64,000 nt of DNA. Origin: Marinobacter salsuginis. Its GTDB lineage: Bacteria; Pseudomonadota; Gammaproteobacteria; Pseudomonadales; Oleiphilaceae. Location of the stretch: NCBI RefSeq assembly GCF_009617755.1, contig NZ_BGZH01000001.1, forward strand, positions 1,178,001 to 1,242,000, written 5' to 3'. Shown here piece by piece: positions 46,710 through 55,699 of this stretch (the stretch's first letter is position 1; every line of letters starts with the position of its first letter). Made by a program: the position numbers and the translations under genes. The notes beneath the pieces were generated by a model. That model saw nothing but the letters and a program-made list of their open reading frames with translations, searched no databases and was not told the origin of the DNA.

Positions 46710-48120
46710 TCCTGGAGAACCGCTGGCTGGCGCCTTCCTTGCGATAGAGATCAAAGATCTGGCAGATGGCCCGGATCAGCAGCCGACCGGCGGGCTGCAC
46801 CTGAAGGGTATTGCCATCATCAGCAATCAACTCATCCTGAATCATGGGCTTCAGACGGCGGAGCTCATCGGCAAAATAGCGGTCCAGATCTTCGCTCCAG
46901 GCCTCTGCAAACTGGTGGCGGTCCAGCCGGAACTGGCAGATCAGCTGGCCGATCACCCAGCGGCGGATCCGGTCGTCCCGGGTCAGGTTCACGCCTTTGG
47001 TGATGGCCAGTTGGCCGGCATCGATGGCGGCTTCCCAGGAAGGCAGGTCGTGATTGTTCTGGAAATACGCATCGTCGGTCTGGCCGATGGCGGAAACGCC
47101 GAGCGACAGCAGATCGCACTCAGAGTGGGTGGTGTAGCCCTGGAAATTCCGGTGCAGGCGGCCTTCGCGTTGTGCCACAGAAAGGCTGTCGTCCGGCTTG
47201 GCGAAATGGTCCATGCCGATGTATTCATAACCTGCGTCCAGCAGGCGATTGATGGTGTTGTGCAGAATGGTCAGCTTCTGCTGCGGATTGGGTAAGGTGT
47301 CGCCCTGAATCCGGGTCTGCGGATAAAAGCGGTCCGGCAGGTGGGCATAGCTGAACACCGACAGCCGGTCCGGAGACATCTCGATTACCGCTTCCAGTGT
47401 CTCGGCAAAACTTTCCGGCGTCTGGTACGGCAGGCCGTAGATCAGGTCCAGGTTAATAGAACGGAAGCCGATGCGCCGCGCCTCATTGAGCACGGCTTCG
47501 GTCATTTCCCGCGGCTGGATACGGTTCACGGCTTTCTGAACCTCAGCGTTGACGTCCTGAACGCCGAGACTGATCCGGTTGAAGCCCAGGTTCCACAGGG
47601 TTGGCAGGGTATCCTGGTCCACTTCCCGCGGGTCAATCTCCACACTGTAATCCCGCTCATCGCCGGTTTGCAGGTTGAACAACTCCCCGTATCCCGCCAT
47701 CAGGTGTTCCATCACATCTTTTGGCAAAAACGTGGGGGTACCGCCACCCCAATGCAGCTGGGTGACCGGCCGGTCGGCCCCGAACAGTTTTGACTGGATG
47801 GCCGCCTCTTTCAGCACCCGCTCCACGTAGGGCATGGCTTTGTCGCGCTTCTTGGTGATCACCTTGTTGCAGGCGCAGTAGTAACAGAGGTGCGCGCAGA
47901 ACGGCAGGTGGGTATAGAGCGACAGCGGACGATTGCTGGCCTTGCTGCGGGCCGCAGCCTTGACCATCTCTTCCACCGGGTAGTTCTGGTTGAACTCGAC
48001 GGCCGTGGGATAGGAGGTGTACCTCGGGCCGCTGAGGTCGTAGCGTCGGATCAGGGCATCATCCCAGATGAATTCCGGCAGGGTTGAGTCATGGGCTTTG
48101 AGTGCGGATGTGGAGGTCAT
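46702..48120 (-). CDS. hemN: HemN, oxygen-independent coproporphyrinogen III oxidase
   Basis: A 472-residue radical SAM enzyme with the cluster motif CAHLCYYCAC and GGGTPTFL. It decarboxylates coproporphyrinogen III without O2, making heme for cytochromes during anaerobic growth. ATG 48120 is chosen over the longer frame from 48150. An FNR-like box (48194-48207) and a TAGAAT -10 element (48166-48171) lie upstream at class II spacing, consistent with anaerobic activation. Confidence 0.95.
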   Translation of the reverse strand: MTSTSALKAHDSTLPEFIWDDALIRRYDLSGPRYTSYPTAVEFNQNYPVEEMVKAAARSKASNRPLSLYTHLPFCAHLCYYCACNKVITKKRDKAMPYVERVLKEAAIQSKLFGADRPVTQLHWGGGTPTFLPKDVMEHLMAGYGELFNLQTGDERDYSVEIDPREVDQDTLPTLWNLGFNRISLGVQDVNAEVQKAVNRIQPREMTEAVLNEARRIGFRSINLDLIYGLPYQTPESFAETLEAVIEMSPDRLSVFSYAHLPDRFYPQTRIQGDTLPNPQQKLTILHNTINRLLDAGYEYIGMDHFAKPDDSLSVAQREGRLHRNFQGYTTHSECDLLSLGVSAIGQTDDAYFQNNHDLPSWEAAIDAGQLAITKGVNLTRDDRIRRWVIGQLICQFRLDRHQFAEAWSEDLDRYFADELRRLKPMIQDELIADDGNTLQVQPAGRLLIRAICQIFDLYRKEGASQRFSRII

Positions 48121-48165
48121 AATAAGCGCTCTGGGGTATAACGGGGGCATCGAGGATTTGCCGGC

Positions 48166-48171
48166 ATTCTA
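48166..48171 (-). promoter_or_regulatory. hemN promoter -10 element
   Basis: TAGAAT on the minus strand (5 of 6 to TATAAT), centred 32 bp from the FNR-like box, as expected for class II activation. Confidence 0.6.
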
Positions 48172-48193
48172 GGGCAATCCTTTGGCTGGCTTC

Positions 48194-48207
48194 TTGATTC
48201 GGGTCAG
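48194..48207. promoter_or_regulatory. FNR/ANR-like box upstream of hemN
   Basis: TTGATTCGGGTCAG matches the FNR consensus at 8 of 10. Together with the correctly spaced -10 it is the best-supported anaerobic promoter in the window. Confidence 0.6.
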
Positions 48208-48326
48208 GTGACTGATGGTTTGAGTTTACCAGCCCGGAGACTGAACCACCCTTGGGCTCTTGGCGTACTTGGTTTACCCCTTTGTGGGCATAGCCCGCAG
48301 CTTACTGACTGGAGGATTCCCCCACC

Positions 48327-49859
48327 ATGGCCAACCTGATTCTGATTCTCGGCGACCAGTTAACGAGAAACATCAGCGCTCTCGACAACGCCGACAAGGA
48401 TCGGGATCTGGTGGTGATGGCCGAAGTTCATGACGAAGCCAGCTACACCAATCACCACAAGAAGAAGATTGTGCTGCTGTTCAGCGCCATGCGCCATTTT
48501 GCCCGGCAACTGGAGAGCGATGGCTGGCAGGTGCACTACCAGCCGTATCACCGGGACAACAAGCACCAGAGCCTCGAAGCGGTGGTTGGCGAGCAGGTGG
48601 AGCGTATGAACGCGGAAAAAGTCATCACCACCGAGTGCGGGGAATGGCGGCTGCACGAACAGATCAGTGGCTGGCATGAACGCCTCGGTGTGCCGGTGGA
48701 GATCCGCCCGGATACACGGTTCATTGCCACCAAGCAGGAATTTACGGACTGGGCCGAGGGCCGGAAACAGTTGCGGATGGAATTCTTCTACCGGGAGATG
48801 CGGCGCAAGACCGGTTTGCTGATGACCTCCGAAGGCGAACCGGAGGGCGGGCAATGGAATTTCGACGCCGATAACCGCAAGAAGTGGACCGGCAAGCCGC
48901 CGGCCCCGGCGACCTTTCGGGTGGAACCGGATGCCATTACCCGGGAGGTGATCGCGCTGGTGGACGAGCATCTTGCCGATCATTTCGGCACCACCGACGA
49001 CTTCCACTTTGCCGTAACGGCGGAAGACGCACAGGCGGCGCTTGAGCACTTCATTGACTATGCCCTGCCCTGCTTTGGCGATTACCAGGATGCGATTTCC
49101 GACACCGAAGACTGGCTGTTCCATTCCATCCTGTCGCCCTATATCAACTCCGGGCTGCTGGATCCGGTGGCGGTTTGCGAAGCGGCGGCCCAGGCCTGGT
49201 ATTCGGGACAGGCACCGATCAACGCGGTGGAGGGCTTTATCCGGCAGATCCTGGGGTGGCGGGAGTTTGTTCGGGGTATTTACTGGATGAACATGCCGGA
49301 GTATGCGCAGGAGAATAGCCTGGGTAACACCCGCGCCCTGCCCTGGTTCTACTGGACCGGCGATACGAAAATGCGTTGCATGCACAAAGCCATTGATGCC
49401 ACTCGACGCAACGCCTACGCCCATCATATCCAGCGGCTGATGGTCACCGGCAACTTCGCACTGCTGGCGGGCATCAAACCGGAGGAAATCTGCGACTGGT
49501 ACCTGGCGGTCTACGCCGATGCCTACGACTGGGTGGAACTGCCCAACGTGCTGGGCATGGTGATGCACGCCGATGGCGGTTACCTGGGCTCCAAGCCCTA
49601 CGCCGCCAGCGGGAAGTACATCCAGCGCATGTCGGACCACTGCTCGAACTGCCATTACAAGGTGAACAAGGCCACCGAAGAGGACGCCTGCCCGTTCAAC
49701 GCCCTGTACTGGCATTTCATAGATCGCCATCGGGACGACTTCGCCAACAACCCGCGAATGGGCATGATGTACCGGAACTGGGACAAGCAGAAACCCGAGA
49801 AACGGGAAGCGTTGCTCCAGCGCGCCGAATACCTGCTAGCGAACGTGGAGCAACTTTAG
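48327..49859 (+). CDS. FeS-BCP type cryptochrome/photolyase
   Basis: A 510-residue protein of the bacterial iron-sulfur photolyase/cryptochrome group (related to (6-4) photolyase PhrB and CryB). The N-terminal domain starts LILILGDQLT; the FAD domain contains INAVEGFIRQILGWREFVRG. The four cluster cysteines are expected in MRCMHKAI, EEICDWY, DHCSNCHYK and DACPFN. A GGAGG site precedes the ATG. It is divergent from hemN. Confidence 0.93.
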   Translation: MANLILILGDQLTRNISALDNADKDRDLVVMAEVHDEASYTNHHKKKIVLLFSAMRHFARQLESDGWQVHYQPYHRDNKHQSLEAVVGEQVERMNAEKVITTECGEWRLHEQISGWHERLGVPVEIRPDTRFIATKQEFTDWAEGRKQLRMEFFYREMRRKTGLLMTSEGEPEGGQWNFDADNRKKWTGKPPAPATFRVEPDAITREVIALVDEHLADHFGTTDDFHFAVTAEDAQAALEHFIDYALPCFGDYQDAISDTEDWLFHSILSPYINSGLLDPVAVCEAAAQAWYSGQAPINAVEGFIRQILGWREFVRGIYWMNMPEYAQENSLGNTRALPWFYWTGDTKMRCMHKAIDATRRNAYAHHIQRLMVTGNFALLAGIKPEEICDWYLAVYADAYDWVELPNVLGMVMHADGGYLGSKPYAASGKYIQRMSDHCSNCHYKVNKATEEDACPFNALYWHFIDRHRDDFANNPRMGMMYRNWDKQKPEKREALLQRAEYLLANVEQL

Positions 49860-49985
49860 GTCATTCATCCTGGATTAGCCCTGTAAAAGTGCCACCAGCA
49901 AGTGTTCTGAATTTGTGCAGCAAAAGCCCCACATTGGTGCTAGCCTGACGTTAGGATTGTTAACATCACGGATGCTGCCTTCACG

Positions 49986-51230
49986 ATGAACCTTCGACTC
50001 GCTCTGAGTCTGACAACAATACTGTATTCAACCGTGTGTCAGGCCCAGCCTCCGACACTGAACCTCTACACTTTCGAAAGCCCACCCTATCAGGTGGCAA
50101 GCCAGGAAAAGGGTGGAGGCAATCGAATTTCCGGCGAAACCGCAGACACGGTGGTTTGTGCCGCAAACCGCGCTGGCTGGGCAACGCGTATTCGGATTAC
50201 GCCCCAGAATCGCGCCATACACTCGCTGGAACGCAATATGATCGATGGCTATTTTGCCATTGATCCCTCCGCAGAACTCGACAACATAGCCAGGCGCAGC
50301 GATCCGGTGGCTCTGGAGAAGTGGTACTTTTTCACCGGGGGCAACAAAGCGTTTACCAATAACCTGCGAATCGGAGTTGTGGCCGGCAGCAACGAAGAAG
50401 CCTGGCTGGAAGCCAACGGCTATGCCATTTTCCTGAGCGTGTCTTCGCCGTCGCAGTTGCTTGCGCTGCTCAAACGCGGCCGAATCGATACGGCACTGAT
50501 GGATGAGCGAGTCATGAACCGTTTGCGTTACGAAAACGATTCCGAATCCACGCAGCTCACTGCAAACTTTGTCCGTTACGCACCGCTTTACCTGTACCTG
50601 AGCGAAGCCTTCGTTTCCGAATATCCTGATTTTCTTGGCACTTTCAACCGTACTCTGAACAGTTGCATGGCCGGTCAGCTCGCACTATCCGAAGAGGAAA
50701 CACGCCGCATCACGGAACTATCGGGGCGCCTGTTCAAAGAAATGATCAGCGTTCTGGACATAAACCAGATCATTGAGGCAGGCCCCAGGCAGGAAAGCTT
50801 TACCGATGTGATGACCATCGACAGTCAGTGGCAAGCGCTGGTGCCGGTCACAACGCCGGATCTCGCCGAAAGGATCCTCGCTCTGCCGGGCTCCAGGGCA
50901 CTTCTCGCCTGGCAAGAGTCTCACCGAGGCCTTGTTACCGAGGTGATGCTGATCAACGACATGGGAACTCTAGCCGCGATGAGCCAGCTAACATCTGACT
51001 ACTGGCAGGGTGACGAACCCAAGTTCCAGAGGGTAATGGAAAACCGGGTCACCGGCACCGAAGCCGAAAGGCGGCTGTACATATCCCCGATTCGCTATGA
51101 CACCTCCTCGGCCCGATTTCAGATCACCGCCAGCACGCCAGTGGTACCCGGCCACGGGAAGTCAGCCATCGGCGTGGCTGTAATCGGTCTCAGCATCGAG
51201 GAAGCACTCAGCCAGGTTGAACAGTACTGA
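49986..51230 (+). CDS. Periplasmic solute-binding-like protein with C-terminal sensor-like domain
   Basis: A 414-residue protein with a signal peptide (LALSLTTILYSTVCQA). Residues about 22-240 resemble family 3 solute-binding proteins (LNLYTFESPPYQ; IGVVAGSNEEAWLEANGY); the remaining C-terminal part (ALLAWQESHRGLVTEVMLIND) resembles a Cache-type ligand domain but has no membrane helix or output domain. No transporter genes are adjacent. Function unknown; it could be a ligand-binding partner of a membrane sensor. Confidence 0.75.
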   Translation: MNLRLALSLTTILYSTVCQAQPPTLNLYTFESPPYQVASQEKGGGNRISGETADTVVCAANRAGWATRIRITPQNRAIHSLERNMIDGYFAIDPSAELDNIARRSDPVALEKWYFFTGGNKAFTNNLRIGVVAGSNEEAWLEANGYAIFLSVSSPSQLLALLKRGRIDTALMDERVMNRLRYENDSESTQLTANFVRYAPLYLYLSEAFVSEYPDFLGTFNRTLNSCMAGQLALSEEETRRITELSGRLFKEMISVLDINQIIEAGPRQESFTDVMTIDSQWQALVPVTTPDLAERILALPGSRALLAWQESHRGLVTEVMLINDMGTLAAMSQLTSDYWQGDEPKFQRVMENRVTGTEAERRLYISPIRYDTSSARFQITASTPVVPGHGKSAIGVAVIGLSIEEALSQVEQY

Positions 51231-51264
51231 CCATTCTGGTCGCCTTCCCAGGTTCCGCCCTAAT

Positions 51265-52953
51265 TCAAGGTGGCCCTACCTCGCAGGCCAGCACTAGCGC
51301 CCAGAACTCCGAGAAGTCATTAACCACCACATCCGGCTTGTCTGGGTGTTTGTGGGTGCCCGGGAAAATCTTGTTCAGCCAGGGCAGGTCCCACTGGGCG
51401 CCGTTGAAAAAAACCGAGGTGAGGCCGGCACGCTTGGCGGCAATCACGTCAGTGGTGCTGTCGCCCACATACCAGACGCTCGGATCCGGCGGATAGTCCA
51501 GTTTCTGGACCGCCAGCAGCAGTTGATCGGGGTGCGGCTTTCGCAGGGGCGTGTCGTCGCCGCAGACATCGACATCAAACAGATGAGTCCATCCGGTGTC
51601 TTCCACAGCCGCCAGCTCATGCTCGAAAAACTCGCGATCCCGATTGGTAATAACACCCACCTGGATACCGAGCCGCCTTAAACCTTCAAGAACCTCCCGA
51701 ACCTTCGGTTCAAAGGCCTTCACGGTACCGTAATGCTTTCGATAGTGATGATTGAACGCCTTGTGAGCGACCTGTTTGGCTTCCTGATCGTCCCCGAACA
51801 ACACCTCAAAGATATCGGTTCTCGAAATCTTACGGTCCGCCTTTACCTTCGGGTGCAACTTCGCAAACTCCCGCACGTAGGCAACCAGCTTCACGTCTTC
51901 CGGGGTCTTGCTGTCTTCCGGCGCCACCATGCGGTCCATCAGTTTGAGTTTGTGGAAATCCGGCAGCATGTCATCCACCGCGTGGTACATGGCGTCGAGG
52001 GTATCCACCAGGGTGGCGTGCCAGTCGAACAGGATGACCGCCGGGCGAATGAGCTTGACCACCGCTGGGTGCCAGTCCGGCTCGATGCGGGGCTCCGGGC
52101 GCTGTGGCGGCGGGAAGGGTCGTGGGCGAACCTCGGCAGGCGTCTGTTCAAAAGCTTCCGGCTGGCTCCGTTCAATCAGGGCCAGCAGGTCCATCAGGTC
52201 TTCAAAGCTGTCCAGAATGGCCGCGGGGGCGTCCCGGTGGGAAAACCAGCTGTCGATCCGGCCGGATTCCCAACGGGCCCCGTTGTAGAAAACGCCCGAC
52301 ACGCCCGCTTTGTTGGCGGTGAGCATGTCAACGTAGCTGTCACCCACGTACCAGGCCTTTTCATCGGCAGGAAGATTGAGCTTCTCAAGCGCCTTCAGGA
52401 TCACCTCGGGGTCGGGTTTGTACTCGGTGACATCATCGGCGCAGACCGTGGCATCAAACAGGTTGCGCCATCGGCCCTCGTCCACCGTCTGTAATTCCCG
52501 GTCCAGAAACTCCCGGTTCCGGTTGGTGGAGACCGCCAGTCGAATCCCCATGGCTTTCAGGGCGGAGAGGTACTCGTAGGCGCCAGGCTGGAACGGCTTT
52601 ACCTGACCGAAGTATCGCCGATAAGCCTCGTTATAGGCCTTGTGGGCGATCAGTTTGGCGTCTTTGTCATCACCAAAGATGGCGTTGAAGATGTCGGTCC
52701 TCGACACCCGGCGCTCCGCCAGGATACGTGGATGCAGCCGCCGGAAAATCCGGATATAGCGCACCAGGCGCGCATCGTCCGATGTTCGGCACTTGTCCTC
52801 GGGCAGCAGCCGTTCCACCAGCCCCAGATCCTCTAGCTGCGGCAGCATGTCTTCCATGGCACTGAACATGGCATCGTGAGTGTCTACCAGCGTGCCGTGC
52901 CAGTCGAAGATCAACACCGACGGCGCTGAAATGGAATCGCAAAATCGGGCCAT
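51265..52953 (-). CDS. Tandem HAD-family protein with two unusual DWH motifs
   Basis: A 562-residue fusion of two homologous HAD domains (about residues 10-260 and 300-555) joined by a proline-rich linker. Each has the PGP-like cap and motif IV (YVGDSYVDM; YVGDSTTDV) and motif III Lys (YKPDPE; RKPHPD). In motif I the usual DxD is FDWHGTLVDT and FDWHATLVDT: the nucleophile Asp is kept but the second Asp is His in both halves. Cytoplasmic. Substrate unknown. Confidence 0.85.
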   Translation of the reverse strand: MARFCDSISAPSVLIFDWHGTLVDTHDAMFSAMEDMLPQLEDLGLVERLLPEDKCRTSDDARLVRYIRIFRRLHPRILAERRVSRTDIFNAIFGDDKDAKLIAHKAYNEAYRRYFGQVKPFQPGAYEYLSALKAMGIRLAVSTNRNREFLDRELQTVDEGRWRNLFDATVCADDVTEYKPDPEVILKALEKLNLPADEKAWYVGDSYVDMLTANKAGVSGVFYNGARWESGRIDSWFSHRDAPAAILDSFEDLMDLLALIERSQPEAFEQTPAEVRPRPFPPPQRPEPRIEPDWHPAVVKLIRPAVILFDWHATLVDTLDAMYHAVDDMLPDFHKLKLMDRMVAPEDSKTPEDVKLVAYVREFAKLHPKVKADRKISRTDIFEVLFGDDQEAKQVAHKAFNHHYRKHYGTVKAFEPKVREVLEGLRRLGIQVGVITNRDREFFEHELAAVEDTGWTHLFDVDVCGDDTPLRKPHPDQLLLAVQKLDYPPDPSVWYVGDSTTDVIAAKRAGLTSVFFNGAQWDLPWLNKIFPGTHKHPDKPDVVVNDFSEFWALVLACEVGPP

Positions 52954-53079
52954 GCCCCGTCTCCGTCAGAAGTTTCCTGAAGCCGGCCTTGAAATCCGCC
53001 GCCGGGCCGGCAAAACTCGGCGGTACTGACAAGAAAGATAAACCCGGTTTCCAGTGCGTGCACGCATCGAGTCCGATCC

Positions 53080-53919
53080 ATGCCAATATCGAGCTACCTG
53101 CTGCCTTACGATTTTTCGCCTCTGACCCTGCTCAGCTACATGCTGGTGCTCGGGTTTTATGGTGTCGCGCTACTGAAGATGCCGGAGAAAGACCGGCCGG
53201 GATCGGGCCGGATTATCACTTTCACACTCGGGGTCATGCTCTGTTACGGGGTGATGCAGACCCGATTCGACTACTACTCCCAGTACATGTTTTTCGTTCA
53301 CCGGGGGCAGCATCTGATTCTGCACCACCTGGGGCCAATACTGATCGCGCTGTCCAATCCGCTGCCAGTGATGCGCTTCTGGCACCAGAAGATGTCACGG
53401 TCTTTGCGCTATTGGCTACAACCAGTAGGCTGGATTTACCGTGTATTGCAGCAGCCCCTTATAGCCTCGTTCCTGTTCGTGGGGCTGATCTATTTCTGGC
53501 TCTGGCCGCCCATCCATTTTGACGCCATGCTGAGCCGGCAGCTCTACTGGATCATGAACTGGAGCATGTTGCTGGATGGTCTGCTGTTCTGGTGGCTGAT
53601 CTTCGACCCCCGGTCGCCGGCCATTACCAACGCATTGGGTTACGGAAAGCGTATTCTGCTGCTGGCGCTGGTGGCCATTCCCCAGATGGTACTCGGGGCC
53701 TGGATCGTCTTTTCCCGGGGCATGGTGTACGACGTGTACGAAGTATGCGGCCGGGCATGGCCCATGCCTCCGGAAACCGACCAGTTATTAGGCGGTCTGC
53801 TGACCTGGATCCCCCCGGCCATGATGAGCATTATCGGCATTCTGATCGTGCTCCGCCGGGCCATGCATGAAGATGGCAAATTTCCCAGGCGCCGCTCTCT
53901 AGCAGGAGGAAACGCATGA
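53080..53919 (+). CDS. CtaG (Caa3-type) cytochrome c oxidase assembly protein
   Basis: A 279-residue integral membrane protein with about seven helices and the family pattern of paired His and Met-rich segments (MFFVHRGQHLILHHLGPILIAL) that may bind copper. It overlaps the SCO gene by 4 nt. Together they probably deliver copper to the CuA/CuB sites of a respiratory oxidase encoded elsewhere. Family call by topology and motifs. Confidence 0.85.
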   Translation: MPISSYLLPYDFSPLTLLSYMLVLGFYGVALLKMPEKDRPGSGRIITFTLGVMLCYGVMQTRFDYYSQYMFFVHRGQHLILHHLGPILIALSNPLPVMRFWHQKMSRSLRYWLQPVGWIYRVLQQPLIASFLFVGLIYFWLWPPIHFDAMLSRQLYWIMNWSMLLDGLLFWWLIFDPRSPAITNALGYGKRILLLALVAIPQMVLGAWIVFSRGMVYDVYEVCGRAWPMPPETDQLLGGLLTWIPPAMMSIIGILIVLRRAMHEDGKFPRRRSLAGGNA

Positions 53920-54509
53920 ACCGAACGCTGCCACTGTGGTTCGTCTTCATTGCCCTGGCACTCGCTGGCTGCGCTGGCGATGAGAAAAGCTGGCATGGCA
54001 AGGACATATCGGGCCTGATGCCCGAGCTCCAGTTCCAGCTGGAGGGCACCGATGGGAAAACCGTGACTCCTGATGACTCACAAGGCAACATCCGGCTGGT
54101 GTATTTCGGCTTTACCTCCTGCCCCGATGTCTGCCCAACCACGCTGACCGATCTGCGCCGCTCGGTTCAGCAACTGCCCGCAGAGTATCAGGACGATGTC
54201 ACCACCCTGTTCGTCAGCGTTGACCCGCGCCGGGATACCCCCGAACGCCTGGCCAGTTACGTAAGCTTCTTCGGGGAAGGAATCGTTGGCCTCACCGCCG
54301 AAGAACCCACGCTTCGAAAGCTCGCCAAACGCTACCGGACCACCTTCGGTTATGACCAGCCCGACGCCAACGGCAACTACAACGTCTCCCACAGCAGCGC
54401 CGTTTATGTGTTCGATCGCAGTGGCAGCGCCCGGCTGCTGCTACGCCCCGGCCTATCACCCGAGCAGATCAGTGAAGATCTGGCCCAGCTGGCGAAGGAG
54501 TCGGGTTAA
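53916..54509 (+). CDS. SCO1/SenC family copper chaperone lipoprotein
   Basis: A 197-residue thioredoxin-fold lipoprotein (lipobox LAGCAG). The copper ligands are CPDVCP (about residues 69-74) and the His in YNVSHSSAVYV. It passes copper to the CuA site of cytochrome c oxidase, possibly also to NosZ CuA. Coupled to the CtaG-like gene (ATGA overlap). Confidence 0.93.
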   Translation: MNRTLPLWFVFIALALAGCAGDEKSWHGKDISGLMPELQFQLEGTDGKTVTPDDSQGNIRLVYFGFTSCPDVCPTTLTDLRRSVQQLPAEYQDDVTTLFVSVDPRRDTPERLASYVSFFGEGIVGLTAEEPTLRKLAKRYRTTFGYDQPDANGNYNVSHSSAVYVFDRSGSARLLLRPGLSPEQISEDLAQLAKESG

Positions 54510-54583
54510 TCTGATTCTTGACCCTATAGCTACTACAGGGTTTTGAATGCTCACCAGACGCATCAGAAAATGGAGAGCAGACA

Positions 54584-55498
54584 ATGCACAGCCACCACGA
54601 TCACGGTCACGGGCACGGCCATGCGCAGCATTTCGACACCCACAACCGCTCGTTTGCGCTGGCCGTCGTGCTCAACGTGGTCTTTGTAGCCATCGAGGCG
54701 GTCTACGGTGTCCTGTCCGGATCCCTGGCCCTGCTGGCTGATGCCGGCCATAACCTGAGCGATGTGCTGGGCCTCATCATGGCCTGGGTTGCGAGCTGGA
54801 TGGCCACAAAGAAAGCGACCGACCGGAACACCTACGGACTGAAAAAGTCCACGATCCTGGCAGCCCTGTTCAATGCGCTTTTTCTGATCGCAGCCGTTGG
54901 CGGCATTGCCTGGGAAGCCATTGGCCGTTTCAGCGAACCGGCGGAGGTCACCGGTTTGACCGTCATCGTGGTCGCCGGCATCGGGGTCGTTATCAACGGC
55001 CTCACGATGCTACTGTTCATGAAAGGCCAGGAGGGTGACCTCAACATCCGCGGCGCGTTCCTGCACATGGCTGCAGACACGGCGGTGTCCGTTGGCGTTG
55101 TGGTTGCCGGACTTGTGATCATGTTTACAGGCCTCAACTGGATCGATCCTCTGGTAAGTCTCGTGATCGCAGCCGTGATCTTTCTGGGAACCTGGCGGTT
55201 GCTGAAAGATTCCCTCAATCTGGCAGTGGACGCGGTACCGAGAGAGATCAACCCGGAGCAAGTTCTCGATAGCCTCAAGGAACTGCCCGGCGTTGAATCG
55301 GTTCATCATCTTCATATCTGGGGGCTAAGCACAACGGAAAACGCCCTCACGGTGCATCTGGTAAAGCCTGACCCGGCCAGTGACGATAAGGTCATCGAGC
55401 AGGCCACCCGCATGCTGGCAAGCGACTTCAACATCCATCACGTGACCATCCAATGGGAGCGCGAGGCCGGTAGTTGCCCAACACTTGCCTACTGCTGA
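54584..55498 (+). CDS. Cation diffusion facilitator (CDF) zinc/cobalt exporter
   Basis: A 304-residue CDF protein with a His-rich start (MHSHHDHGHGHGHAQH) and six helices. Metal-site residues are HNLSD in helix 2 (LADAGHNLSDVLGL) and HMAAD in helix 5, followed by a cytoplasmic domain (VHHLHIWGLS). Resembles CzcD/DmeF. Exports Zn, Co or similar ions; exact metal uncertain. A lone transcription unit downstream of SCO. Confidence 0.92.
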   Translation: MHSHHDHGHGHGHAQHFDTHNRSFALAVVLNVVFVAIEAVYGVLSGSLALLADAGHNLSDVLGLIMAWVASWMATKKATDRNTYGLKKSTILAALFNALFLIAAVGGIAWEAIGRFSEPAEVTGLTVIVVAGIGVVINGLTMLLFMKGQEGDLNIRGAFLHMAADTAVSVGVVVAGLVIMFTGLNWIDPLVSLVIAAVIFLGTWRLLKDSLNLAVDAVPREINPEQVLDSLKELPGVESVHHLHIWGLSTTENALTVHLVKPDPASDDKVIEQATRMLASDFNIHHVTIQWEREAGSCPTLAYC

Positions 55499-55552
55499 TC
55501 CCCGCGTGTGAGCCGGACGTACTATGGCCAGAAACCTGAACGGAGCCCGCTA

Positions 55553-55699
55553 GTGCCCCACAAAAAGCTCAACCTGCCCGAAAAGACCTGCCCGGTCTGC
55601 CAGCGGCCCTTTAAGTGGCGGAAAAAATGGGCCAAAGACTGGGACAACGTGCGCTACTGCAGCGAACGTTGCCGGCGTGAAAGGAGCGCATCGTCATGA
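55553..55699 (+). CDS. DUF2256 small zinc-ribbon-like protein
   Basis: A 48-residue protein with CPVCQRPF and YCSERC, a four-cysteine zinc-binding arrangement of DUF2256. GTG 55553, with a GGAG site, gives the family's typical N-terminus ([15 protein letters not shown]); the longer frame from 55508 is less likely. It overlaps the photolyase gene by 4 nt, a pairing often seen for DUF2256. Function unknown. Confidence 0.85.
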   Translation: MPHKKLNLPEKTCPVCQRPFKWRKKWAKDWDNVRYCSERCRRERSASS

